A DNA stretch of 64,000 nt from assembly GCA_039931775.1 (NCBI GenBank), contig JBDTRG010000019.1, positions 12,380-76,379 on the forward strand. The letters are read 5' to 3'. This document shows positions 24,446 through 32,490 of the stretch, piece by piece. The position numbers and the translations under genes were made by a program. Source of the DNA: CAIWHR01 sp039931775 (lineage in GTDB: Bacteria > Pseudomonadota > Gammaproteobacteria > Burkholderiales > Casimicrobiaceae). Position 1 is the first letter of the stretch. Each line of letters opens with the position of its first letter. The notes under the pieces are model-generated. The model did no database searches. It saw nothing but the letters and a program-made list of their open reading frames with translations, and was not told the DNA's origin.

Positions 24446-25066
24446 ATGTCCGTGCGACCTCCAAGCAAAGCGCACCCGCGTGCGGTCGAGCTCCTGGTCA
24501 ACGGCGCACACGATCTGCTGGTTTCCACCGGCAGTGCGACCGCCGCGGCTTTCCTGTCCGATTGGCCCGCGCAGTCCTCGGCGCATCGCCAGTTGTCGCC
24601 GCGGGAGCTTCCCGTACTCGACTGGCTCGAAACGGTGAAGCGCGCCGCAGCGCCCGCGACCCGTTCGTTGGTCGACCGGCTGGTCGGCGTCGCTCGGACG
24701 CTGACGTGGGCGCAAACCTACGGTCCGGACGACTTCGGTCCGTCGTTTCTCGCCCGGTATGGCTGGACGGAACTGATCGGACTACGCGGCCCGGTGGCGA
24801 GTTCCCGGATCGCTGCCGGCTTCCTGTTGCTGGGGCCCGGGATCGAGTACCCGCTGCACAGCCACGACGCCGAGGAACTCTACCTGTCGCTCTCAGGCAC
24901 CGCGCGCTGGAAATACGACGAGGGGAATTGGATTCGCCGGGAGCCCGGAACGATCATCCACCATCGTTCAGGCACGCCGCACGGAATGCGGACGGAGCGA
25001 GAGCCGCTGCTCGCGCTCTACGTGTGGCGCGGCGGCAACCTGGCTCAGAAGTCGCGGATCTGTTAG
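24446..25066 (+). CDS. Cupin resembling DMSP lyases (DddL/DddQ type)
   Basis: A 206-residue protein with a C-terminal cupin. Metal ligands are apparent: His138, His140, Glu144 and His179, with Tyr146 beside them (YPLHSHDAEELYLSLSG, then GTPHGMRT). The layout of Tyr after the HxH...E motif and the late GxPHAMR-like segment resembles cupin DMSP lyases such as DddL and DddQ, in which that Tyr acts in catalysis. The N-terminal 100 residues are helical and lack other domains, also as in that family. It is the last gene of the operon started by DddP-like paralogue 3, 67 bp after the aldolase. Family similarity is judged by eye; DMSP lyase activity is not shown and a different onium or carboxylate substrate is possible. 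No clear ribosome site supports the chosen ATG. Confidence 0.62.
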   Translation: MSVRPPSKAHPRAVELLVNGAHDLLVSTGSATAAAFLSDWPAQSSAHRQLSPRELPVLDWLETVKRAAAPATRSLVDRLVGVARTLTWAQTYGPDDFGPSFLARYGWTELIGLRGPVASSRIAAGFLLLGPGIEYPLHSHDAEELYLSLSGTARWKYDEGNWIRREPGTIIHHRSGTPHGMRTEREPLLALYVWRGGNLAQKSRIC

Positions 25067-25146
25067 AGCCGCTCCGCCGCACCGCTGCCTGTTCGCGGCG
25101 CCGCCGGCAGGTAGGGTCGGCCATCCGACGCGGATCCGAGGTGTCG

Positions 25147-26991
25147 TCAGGCGTCGAATGCCTGCACGACGTGTCCCGGCGCGACCTCGCGATAGAGGCG
25201 GGGCGCAGGCACGTAGTCCGGCCCATGCACCGGGCTCGGCACTTCGGTCGTCGACAGACCGCGCCGGAGATTGCGGCGGCCCGCCTCCGGCACCGGCACC
25301 GCGGCCATCAGCCGCTTCGTGTACGGATGCTGCGGGTCTTCCATGATCGCGGCGCGCGGTCCGATTTCGACGATCTCGCCGAGATACATCACTGCGATCC
25401 GATGGCTGACGCGCTCTACCACCGCGATGTCATGCGAGATGAAGAGATAAGCGAGGCCCATTTCGGCCTGCAGGTCCATCATCAGGTTGATCACCTGCGC
25501 CTTGATGGAGACATCGAGCGCCGACACGGCCTCGTCGGCGACGAGGAGTCTCGGCTCGAGCGCCAGCGCCCGCGCGATGCACAAGCGCTGGCGCTGGCCG
25601 CCGGAGAATTCGTGCGGGAAGCGGCTCGCCATGTCGGGGGCGAGGCCGACTTTTCGCAGAAGGTCGCTGACCCGGTCGCGCGCGTCCGAACGGCTCAGCA
25701 TGCCGTGCACCCGCATCGGTTCCGCGATCGCGCCGCCGACGGTCTTGCGCGGATTGAGGCTCGCGAACGGATCCTGAAAGATCATCTGCATATGCCGGCG
25801 CGCGACGCGCAGTCCTTCGCGGTCGAGTCCGCGCACGTCCTTGCCTTCGAACACCACACTCCCGGACTTCGGCTCGACCAGGCGCAGGATCGATCGGCCG
25901 GTCGTCGACTTGCCGCAGCCGGACTCGCCGACGAGCGCCAGCGTCTCGCCGGCCGACAGCGCGAACGAGACGTTCTCGACCGCGTGCACGCGCGCGCTGA
26001 CGCGGCCGAATACGCCCGAGCGGATGTCGAACTGCGTCACGAGGTTGGCGACCTCGAGTACCGGGCGTTCCGTTACCGCGGCGGTCGACGCGGTTTCGGG
26101 GACGATCTCGCGCTCGCCGGTGACCGGATCGACGATCGCGAAGCGCTGGGGATCGGGCCGGCCCTTCATCGAGCCCAGGCGCGGCACCGCGGCGAGCAGC
26201 GCCCGAGTGTACGGCTCTCGCGGGTGGGCAAAGAGCTCCTCGGTCCCCGCCTGCTCAACCGCATTGCCATTCAGCATGACGACCGTACGGTCGGCGATCT
26301 CGGCCACGACACCCATGTCGTGCGTGATGAACGCCACCGACATGCCCTCCTCGTCCTGCAGCAGCTTGATGAGTTCGAGGATCTCGGCCTGGATGGTGAC
26401 GTCGAGCGCCGTCGTCGGTTCGTCGGCGATCAGGAGCTTCGGCTTGCATGCGAGCGCCATCGCGATCATCACGCGCTGGCGCATGCCTCCCGAAAGGCGG
26501 TGCGGATACTCGTGCAGTCGCGACGCCGCCGAAGGAATGCGCACGCGCTCCAGGATGCGCAGCGTCTCGGCCTCGGCCTGCTTCCGATCGAGCGCGCGAT
26601 GGTAGATCAGCGCTTCGGCGATCTGGAATCCGAGCGTCAGCACCGGGTTGAGGCTCGTCATCGGCTCCTGGAAGATCATCGAGATCTGGTTGCCTCGGAT
26701 GTGCCGCATCTTGCCTTCGGGCAGCTTCAGCAGGTCGCGGCCTTCGAGCAGGATTTCGCCGGTCACCCGGCTGTTGGCGGCCGGCAGCAAGCCCATGATC
26801 GACAGCGCCGTGACGCTCTTGCCCGAGCCGGACTCCCCGACGATCGCGACCGTCTCGCGCGGCCCGATCTCGAAGGAGATTCCCTTGACGACGGTGATCC
26901 ATTGTCCGTCGACGCGAAATGCCGTCGTCAGGTTGCGCACGGCGAGGACGGGGACCGGTGTCGTCGGCTCTTTCCTCGCGTCGGTGGTCAC
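25147..26991 (-). CDS. Fused double ABC ATPase (DppD-DppF type)
   Basis: A 614-residue protein with two ABC ATPase halves: Walker A GESGSGKSV at 52-60 and GESGCGKST at 355-363, with LSGGM and FSGGQ signatures and Walker B motifs (LIADEP, LVADEA). It powers the importer formed by the two permeases upstream. The start is GTG, overlapping the permease stop (GTGA at 26988-26991). It is not a recent duplicate of the fused ATPase at 20992, since linkers and C-termini differ; notably this copy lacks the cysteine clusters at the ends of its halves. It ends 80 bp from the convergent cupin gene. Confidence 0.9.
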   Translation of the reverse strand: MTTDARKEPTTPVPVLAVRNLTTAFRVDGQWITVVKGISFEIGPRETVAIVGESGSGKSVTALSIMGLLPAANSRVTGEILLEGRDLLKLPEGKMRHIRGNQISMIFQEPMTSLNPVLTLGFQIAEALIYHRALDRKQAEAETLRILERVRIPSAASRLHEYPHRLSGGMRQRVMIAMALACKPKLLIADEPTTALDVTIQAEILELIKLLQDEEGMSVAFITHDMGVVAEIADRTVVMLNGNAVEQAGTEELFAHPREPYTRALLAAVPRLGSMKGRPDPQRFAIVDPVTGEREIVPETASTAAVTERPVLEVANLVTQFDIRSGVFGRVSARVHAVENVSFALSAGETLALVGESGCGKSTTGRSILRLVEPKSGSVVFEGKDVRGLDREGLRVARRHMQMIFQDPFASLNPRKTVGGAIAEPMRVHGMLSRSDARDRVSDLLRKVGLAPDMASRFPHEFSGGQRQRLCIARALALEPRLLVADEAVSALDVSIKAQVINLMMDLQAEMGLAYLFISHDIAVVERVSHRIAVMYLGEIVEIGPRAAIMEDPQHPYTKRLMAAVPVPEAGRRNLRRGLSTTEVPSPVHGPDYVPAPRLYREVAPGHVVQAFDA

Positions 26992-27869
26992 GTCTCGCCC
27001 TTGAGCTTGGGGTCGATCGCGTCGCGCAGGCCGTCGCCGAGGAGGTTCAGCGCGAAGATCAGCACGAGGATCGCCACACTCGGCGCCAGCGCCAGCGAGT
27101 AGCTGTCGAGGATGTTCTCGAATCCCTCGCGGATCATGCCGCCCCAGGTCGCCGTCGGCGGTTTGACGCCGAGCCCTACGAACGCGAGCGAAGCCTCGGT
27201 GCGGATCGCGTTGGCGAGCCACAGCGAACCCATCACCAGGATTTCGGGGAAGATGTTGGGCAGGATGTGGACGGCGAGAATGCGCGTGTCCGAGTAGCCG
27301 AGCGCGCGGCCGGCCTCGACGAATTCGCGCTCCTTGACCGCGATCGTCGGCGCCCGCGCGATGCGCGCGAACGGCGGGATCGATGTCAGCGCGATCGCGA
27401 TGATGATATTGACCATCGACGGCCCGAGCATTGCGACGAGGATCAGTCCGAGGATCAGCGAAGGAAAGGCCAGCAGCACGTCCATCGCCTGCATCGTGAC
27501 GGTGTCTACGCGGCCGCCGTGCCATCCGGCCAGCATGCCGATCACCGCGCCGATCAGCATCGCGGCAAACGTCGAGACGATGCCGATGATGAGCGAGATG
27601 CGCGCGCCGTACAGAAGGCGCGACAGCGTGTCGCGCCCGAAGCTATCGGTGCCGAGCCAGTGCTCCCACGTCGGTGCGCGGAGCTTCTCGAAGATGTTCT
27701 GGTCGTTCGGGTCGAACGGTGCGAGCCACGGCGCGAAGATCGCCGCGACGATCACGATCAGGAAGACGACCAACCCGATCCACGATGTCTTGTTGGTGTT
27801 GAATGCCTTCAGCGTCGCCGACGCGAAGTACGCGAGGGGTGTCGGCGCGGCCTTTACCAGCGTGTTCAT
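26988..27869 (-). CDS. Oligopeptide-type ABC permease (DppC family)
   Basis: A 293-residue inner membrane permease with the conserved HWLGTDSFGRDTLSRLLYGA motif after the first membrane segment and the coupling loop EAGRALGYSDTRILAVHILP. Both ends overlap neighbouring genes by four bases (ATGA at the start, GTGA at the end), so permease, permease and ATPase are translationally coupled. Confidence 0.92.
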   Translation of the reverse strand: MNTLVKAAPTPLAYFASATLKAFNTNKTSWIGLVVFLIVIVAAIFAPWLAPFDPNDQNIFEKLRAPTWEHWLGTDSFGRDTLSRLLYGARISLIIGIVSTFAAMLIGAVIGMLAGWHGGRVDTVTMQAMDVLLAFPSLILGLILVAMLGPSMVNIIIAIALTSIPPFARIARAPTIAVKEREFVEAGRALGYSDTRILAVHILPNIFPEILVMGSLWLANAIRTEASLAFVGLGVKPPTATWGGMIREGFENILDSYSLALAPSVAILVLIFALNLLGDGLRDAIDPKLKGET

Positions 27870-28804
27870 TTCAGCTTCACCCGCGGGTCGACGAAGCCGT
27901 AGGCTAGATCCGTGAGCAGATTCACCAGCACGACGATCAGCGTATAGATGACCATCATGCCCTGCAGCATCGGGTAGTCGCGCTGGTTGAGCGCGCCGAT
28001 CAGCAGCTTGCCGAGGCCTGGGCGGCTGAACACGATCTCGGTCAGCACCGAGTTGCCGATCAGGATGCCGAGGTAGAGGCCGACGACGGTGATGATCGGG
28101 ATCAGCGCGTTGCGCAGCGCATGGCGCCAGATCACCGCGTTCCAAGGGACGCCCTTGGCGCGCGCGGTGCGCACATAGTCTTCGGAGAGCACCTCGAGCA
28201 TCGCCGAGCGCGTAACGCGGGTGACGTACGCAGCCGAGATCAGGCCGAGGCTCACCGCCGGCAGCGTGATCGATTGATACCAGGCCATGAGGCTGCCGGA
28301 GCGCGCGCTGATGACCGGAAACCACGGCAGCGCGATCGCGAAGAGCAGCAGCAGGATGATCGCCGCGACGAACGGCGGGAACGACAACCCGAACAGCGAC
28401 GATATCCGCACGGCATAGTCGATGAGCCGGTTGCGGTGGATTGCCGCGTAGACGCCCGCCGGAACGCCGAGCAGGATGCCGAGCACCAGCGACACGAGGG
28501 TCAGCTCGATCGTCCACGGCAGCACGCGCAGCACTTCGCCAATGACCGGCTGGCCCGAAACCATCGACACGCCCCAGTCGCCGCGCAGCGCGCCTGTCAG
28601 GAAGACGGTGTACTGCTGCGCCAGCGGCAGGTCGAGACCGAGCCGGTGCTGCAATGCAACGATCGCTTCGCGGCTCGCCTGATCGCCCAGGATCAGCTGG
28701 GCGGGGTCGCCGGGGACGATCCGCACCAGCACGAACACCAGCGTCAGCACCGCGAACAGCGTGACGCAGGCAAAAGCCAGGCGGCGGACCAGGAACGCGG
28801 TCAT
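27866..28804 (-). CDS. Oligopeptide-type ABC permease (DppB family)
   Basis: A 312-residue inner membrane permease. The N-terminus (FLVRRLAFACVTLFAVLTLV) and IVPGDPAQLILGDQAS are typical of DppB. I chose the ATG at 28804 over an upstream TTG. Membrane segments and the coupling loop TARAKGVPWNAVIWRHALRN are intact. An 89 bp gap with palindromic repeats separates it from the binding-protein gene. Confidence 0.91.
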   Translation of the reverse strand: MTAFLVRRLAFACVTLFAVLTLVFVLVRIVPGDPAQLILGDQASREAIVALQHRLGLDLPLAQQYTVFLTGALRGDWGVSMVSGQPVIGEVLRVLPWTIELTLVSLVLGILLGVPAGVYAAIHRNRLIDYAVRISSLFGLSFPPFVAAIILLLLFAIALPWFPVISARSGSLMAWYQSITLPAVSLGLISAAYVTRVTRSAMLEVLSEDYVRTARAKGVPWNAVIWRHALRNALIPIITVVGLYLGILIGNSVLTEIVFSRPGLGKLLIGALNQRDYPMLQGMMVIYTLIVVLVNLLTDLAYGFVDPRVKLK

Positions 28805-28810
28805 GGGCAA

Positions 28811-28885
28811 ACGTCATTCCCGCGCAGGCGGGAATCCAGTGACTTTCGCCATACGACGCCGGGTCCCCGCGTTCGCGGGGACGAC
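28811..28885. repeat. Composite palindromic intergenic repeat
   Basis: Two perfect 8-bp palindromes lie about 27 bp apart: ATTCCCGC-GCAG-GCGGGAAT at 28816-28835 and GTCCCCGC-GTTC-GCGGGGAC at 28863-28882. Both resemble dispersed intergenic repeats common in betaproteobacterial and neisserial genomes. I see no second copy in this window. Its place between the binding-protein gene and the first permease would let the structures stabilise the upstream mRNA or partly stop transcription. Confidence 0.65.
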
Positions 28886-28893
28886 ATCGTTGC

Positions 28894-30438
28894 TCACTTG
28901 GTGAAGTGGGTCTTCTCCGTGATCGGCGGCGACAGGTTGAGCGAACCCGACAGCTCGTAACCGAGGTCGAGCGAATCCTTCCACGCCCACAATTGCAGCT
29001 GCTCGTAGATCGGCACGCCGCAGACGGCTTTGGCGATCTTTTCCTGCGCGGTCTTCCAGAGCGCCAACTGCTTGGCCGGGTCGGTCGAAACGCGCGCGGC
29101 GCGGATCTCGTCATCGGCGACGTTGCAATGGCTGAAGTTGGTGACGGCCGTCGGCTTGCCGATGATCGAGTTCGAATCGAAGAACTGCGTCAGGTAGACA
29201 TCGGCCACCGGGAAGCGCCCCGCCTGGTAATGCACGAGCGGTGACAGGTCCTTGCGGATCTGCGCGTGGAACGTCGCGTGCTCGACCAACTCGATGTCGA
29301 GGTTGATGCCGGCCTTCTTGAGCTGCGCCTGCACGGCCTCGATCAGCGTCTGCATGCCGGTCAGCGTCGTGTGGATCGTCTTGATCGTCACGCCGTTCGG
29401 GTAGCCGGCCTCGGCCAGCAGCGCCTTCGACTTGGCGAGGTCGTACGGGAAGAGCGGCGCCTTCTGGTCGGTGCCGAGGTAGCCCGACGGGATCACCGAC
29501 ACCGCTTCGCGCGAGGTTCCCGCGCCCTTGAACGCGACGATCGCCTTGCGGTCGATCGCATACGCGATGGCCTGGCGCACGCGGATGTCGTCGAGCGGCT
29601 TCACGGTGATGTTGAGATAGAGCTCCGACAGCTCGGCGGGCTCGATCGCGGCGACCTTGACGCCCGGCAGCTTGGCCGTGCGATCGACCCACGTCTGGTC
29701 CTGCTTGCCGTAGATCATGTCGAGCTCGCCCGACTGGAACGCGAGATCGCGGCTGGAATCGGCCGGGATGTAGCGATACGTGATGTCCTCGAGCGCCGGC
29801 GCGCCGCGGAAATACTGCTTGTTGGCGACGAGCTTGACGAACTGCTGCGGCTGGTACTCGGAGAACATGAACGGCCCGGTGCCGATGGGCTTCTTCGCGA
29901 AGTTCTCGCCCATCTCCTCGGCGGCCTTCTTGCAGATCTGGTTGCCGCCGTTGACGTTGGCGACGTAGCCCAGGAAACCGGCGACCGGATTCTTGAGCGT
30001 GATCTTGACCGTGTACTTGTCCGGCGCTTCAACTTTGTCGACCGCCGAGAAATCGTTCGAGTACGACGAGGTGGCCTTGTTGCTCGCACGCTTGATCGAA
30101 TAGACGGCGTCCTCGGCGGTGAACTCGCCGTAGCCGTGATGGCATTGAACGCCGCGGCGAAGCTTGAATGTCCATTCGGTGCCGGCCGGATTCGAGGTCC
30201 AGCTCTCCGCCAGATCGGGCTCGATGAACTCCGGGCTGATCTTTCCCGGACGGATCCGGACGAGGCCGTTGAACATCCAGCTCAAGAGGCCCTTGTCGGG
30301 TGTGGTCGACGCGATGTGCGGATCGAGCTTGCCGGCGTCGGCAGAACCCATGCCAACAACAAGGCTTTTCTTCTGGGCGTACGCGAGCGGTGCGGACACC
30401 AGCGCGATCGACAGGATCGCCAGGGCAACTTTTTTCAT
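28894..30438 (-). CDS. ABC substrate-binding protein, family 5 (DppA/OppA type)
   Basis: A 514-residue periplasmic binding protein. A Sec signal peptide ends near Ala22 (LAYA). Family 5 motifs follow: KLDPHIASTTPDKGL, ESWTSNPAGTEWTFKLRRGV and GTGPFMFSEYQP. GGAGGAG precedes the ATG at 30438. It is the first gene of the second importer operon (binding protein, DppB, DppC, fused ATPase). Two amine-oxidising flavoproteins and an SDR lie nearby, so the ligand may be a peptide, an amino acid derivative or an osmolyte; the sequence does not decide. Confidence 0.88.
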   Translation of the reverse strand: MKKVALAILSIALVSAPLAYAQKKSLVVGMGSADAGKLDPHIASTTPDKGLLSWMFNGLVRIRPGKISPEFIEPDLAESWTSNPAGTEWTFKLRRGVQCHHGYGEFTAEDAVYSIKRASNKATSSYSNDFSAVDKVEAPDKYTVKITLKNPVAGFLGYVANVNGGNQICKKAAEEMGENFAKKPIGTGPFMFSEYQPQQFVKLVANKQYFRGAPALEDITYRYIPADSSRDLAFQSGELDMIYGKQDQTWVDRTAKLPGVKVAAIEPAELSELYLNITVKPLDDIRVRQAIAYAIDRKAIVAFKGAGTSREAVSVIPSGYLGTDQKAPLFPYDLAKSKALLAEAGYPNGVTIKTIHTTLTGMQTLIEAVQAQLKKAGINLDIELVEHATFHAQIRKDLSPLVHYQAGRFPVADVYLTQFFDSNSIIGKPTAVTNFSHCNVADDEIRAARVSTDPAKQLALWKTAQEKIAKAVCGVPIYEQLQLWAWKDSLDLGYELSGSLNLSPPITEKTHFTK

Positions 30439-30509
30439 TGGGTGCTCCTCCGTGAGTTGGCGCGATTGTGACCGCAATGAGGCAGCGCATCAAGGGCAAG
30501 TCCGGACGG

Positions 30510-31223
30510 TCAGACCATGGCCTCGAAGCGGCAATTGACGAGAAGTTCGGCGACCGCCGCGGTATTGGGTAGCGCGATGATCGTCGCCGCCAGTTCGGCG
30601 AGATCGGCCGGGTCGATCATCTGCTCTGGCGTGATCGCCGTGACCCCCGCCGTCAGGTCGGTACGCACGAACGATGGGCAGAGGGCCGTCGCCCGGACGC
30701 CCTTGTCCCAGCCCTGCTTCCTCGCGCCGTGCGTCAGCGCCATCACCGCGAATTTCGTCATGTTGTAGGCGATGTTGTCGTTGGCGACGCGCTTGCCGGA
30801 CAACGAGACGATGTTGACGATGCGGCCGCTGCCGCTCGCCTCGAGATGCGGCAGCGCGCAGCGGATCATGTTGAGCGGTGCCTTGCAGTTGACGGCCCAG
30901 ATTTCGTCGAGCGCGGCCTCCTCGGCGTTGCGGATCGTCATGCTCTCGCCAATGCCGGCATTGTTGATCAGCACGTCGAGGCGGCCGAAGCGGCGCATCG
31001 CGGCGTCGACCCAGCCAGCCTGGCCGGGCCAATCCTTGGCGTCATACCGGTGGGTGTGGATGCGCGCCGGATCCATCGCCGCGGTGACGCGAGACAGCGA
31101 CGCGAGGTCGCGTGCGCCGAGGCTCAGGGTGTAGCCCTTGGCGTAGAGCACCTGCGCCAGCGCGAGGCCGATGCCGCGGTTGGCGCCGGAGATCAGGACA
31201 ACGCGACCGGTGGGATCGATCAT
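30510..31223 (-). CDS. Short-chain dehydrogenase/reductase (SDR)
   Basis: A 237-residue classical SDR with SGANRGIG (12-19), NNAG (87-90), catalytic Ser140 and the YNMTK motif giving Tyr153 and Lys157. Arg at 38 after the second beta strand suggests NADP use. It follows the flavoprotein gene by 3 bp on the same strand, so the pair is probably co-transcribed and may handle an aldehyde or imine product of that oxidase (inference). It ends 71 bp before the importer operon. Confidence 0.86.
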   Translation of the reverse strand: MIDPTGRVVLISGANRGIGLALAQVLYAKGYTLSLGARDLASLSRVTAAMDPARIHTHRYDAKDWPGQAGWVDAAMRRFGRLDVLINNAGIGESMTIRNAEEAALDEIWAVNCKAPLNMIRCALPHLEASGSGRIVNIVSLSGKRVANDNIAYNMTKFAVMALTHGARKQGWDKGVRATALCPSFVRTDLTAGVTAITPEQMIDPADLAELAATIIALPNTAAVAELLVNCRFEAMV

Positions 31224-31226
31224 GAT

Positions 31227-32381
31227 TTATCCATGCAAGGTGAGTTCCGCCGGCGCGATCGGTCGCCCGTCGAATCGCGCAAGCCGGAACGCGGAAACAT
31301 CGTGACGCGGTTTGCGCCCGAGCGCGAGGTCGGCGCACAGCAATCCGCTGACCGGGCCGAGGCAGAAGCCATGTCCCGAAAAGCCGGTCGCAACAACGAG
31401 GCCCGCCACGGCTTCGGGCGCGTCTATCACCGGCAGCGCGTCGGGTGTGAGGTCGATGAGGCCGCCCCAGGTTCGCGAGGTCCGCGCGGTGCCGGCGATC
31501 GGCAGCACCCGCGCGACAAGATTCGTCAGATCGCGAACGTCGTTCGCCGATGGCGCAAGCGAATCGGTCGTCCATCGCGCCGGATCGCCGGGCCAGTTGC
31601 CGAGGCCATTGGTGTAGCGCAGCCGGCCATCGGCTTGTTGCCGGCCGGCGCAATCGGCGTTAGCCACGCCGAACACCTGATCGAGGCACGGCGATAGCGG
31701 GTCGGTCTGTACGACGCAGACTATCTTGATCGACATCGGCAGATCGAGGCCGAGTGGCGCCAGCAACGCGGGAGCGTTGACGCCCGCGGCGACAATCACG
31801 CGTTCCGTCGGGATGAATCCGACGCTCGTCTCGACGCCGGTGACACGGCCGCGGACGACGCGAATCGAATCGACGGCCAGGCCTTCGCGAATCTTTGCAC
31901 CGTGCCTCGACGCGGAGTCCGCGAAAGCGTGCGTCGCCTTGAGCGGGTCGGCATGCCCGTCGGTGGGGCAGTACGACGCAGCGAGGACACTTCGCGACAG
32001 CGCCGGCGCCAACGACCGGACCGCGTCGTTGTCGGGAAGGAACGTCAGGTCAAGCCCTTGTGCGCACTGGCGCAGGACGAGACCGCGAATGACGTCGACC
32101 TCCGCGGCGTCGCGGGCGAGCCGCAGGTTGCCCCCGCGGCGATACTCGACGTCGACGCCAAGGGCCTCCTTCAATCCCGCCCAGATCGCGACAGCCGCGC
32201 GCGCCAGCGGCAGCTCGGCGGGATCCCGTCCCGATTGACGGACGCCGCCCAACGTCCAGCCGGACGCCATCGACGCGATGCCGCCCTTCTCGATCAGCGT
32301 GACCGCATGGCCCTCGCGCGCGAGCGCATCGGCGGCCGCCGCGCCGGTGATTCCCCCGCCGACGACTATGATGTCGGGCAT
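31227..32381 (-). CDS. FAD-dependent oxidoreductase, D-amino-acid oxidase family
   Basis: A 384-residue DAO-fold flavoprotein with the FAD-binding GGGITG motif at 8-13 and a C-terminal glycine-rich segment (ATGFSGHGFCLGPVSG) typical of sarcosine, glycine and proline-type amine oxidases. Such enzymes oxidise secondary or tertiary amines, in line with demethylation of betaine breakdown products. It is co-directional with an SDR 3 bp downstream and divergent from another DAO-family gene. Exact substrate unknown. Confidence 0.82.
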   Translation of the reverse strand: MPDIIVVGGGITGAAAADALAREGHAVTLIEKGGIASMASGWTLGGVRQSGRDPAELPLARAAVAIWAGLKEALGVDVEYRRGGNLRLARDAAEVDVIRGLVLRQCAQGLDLTFLPDNDAVRSLAPALSRSVLAASYCPTDGHADPLKATHAFADSASRHGAKIREGLAVDSIRVVRGRVTGVETSVGFIPTERVIVAAGVNAPALLAPLGLDLPMSIKIVCVVQTDPLSPCLDQVFGVANADCAGRQQADGRLRYTNGLGNWPGDPARWTTDSLAPSANDVRDLTNLVARVLPIAGTARTSRTWGGLIDLTPDALPVIDAPEAVAGLVVATGFSGHGFCLGPVSGLLCADLALGRKPRHDVSAFRLARFDGRPIAPAELTLHG

Positions 32382-32490
32382 CGATGACCCTCGCTCCGAT
32401 CGGGATCGGGTCGGCACGGGCACGCGCCGGCGCGATCGATCGGGTCCTCCATCTTACAATCGGAAGACGACGATGGCACAGGAGCAAAAC

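Noticed and set aside
24562..27102. Plus-strand open frame of 846 codons across the cupin and fused ATPase region
   Set aside because: It is antisense to the well-supported fused ABC ATPase, is rich in Arg/Asp/His as expected of a GC-rich shadow frame, and has no recognisable domain.
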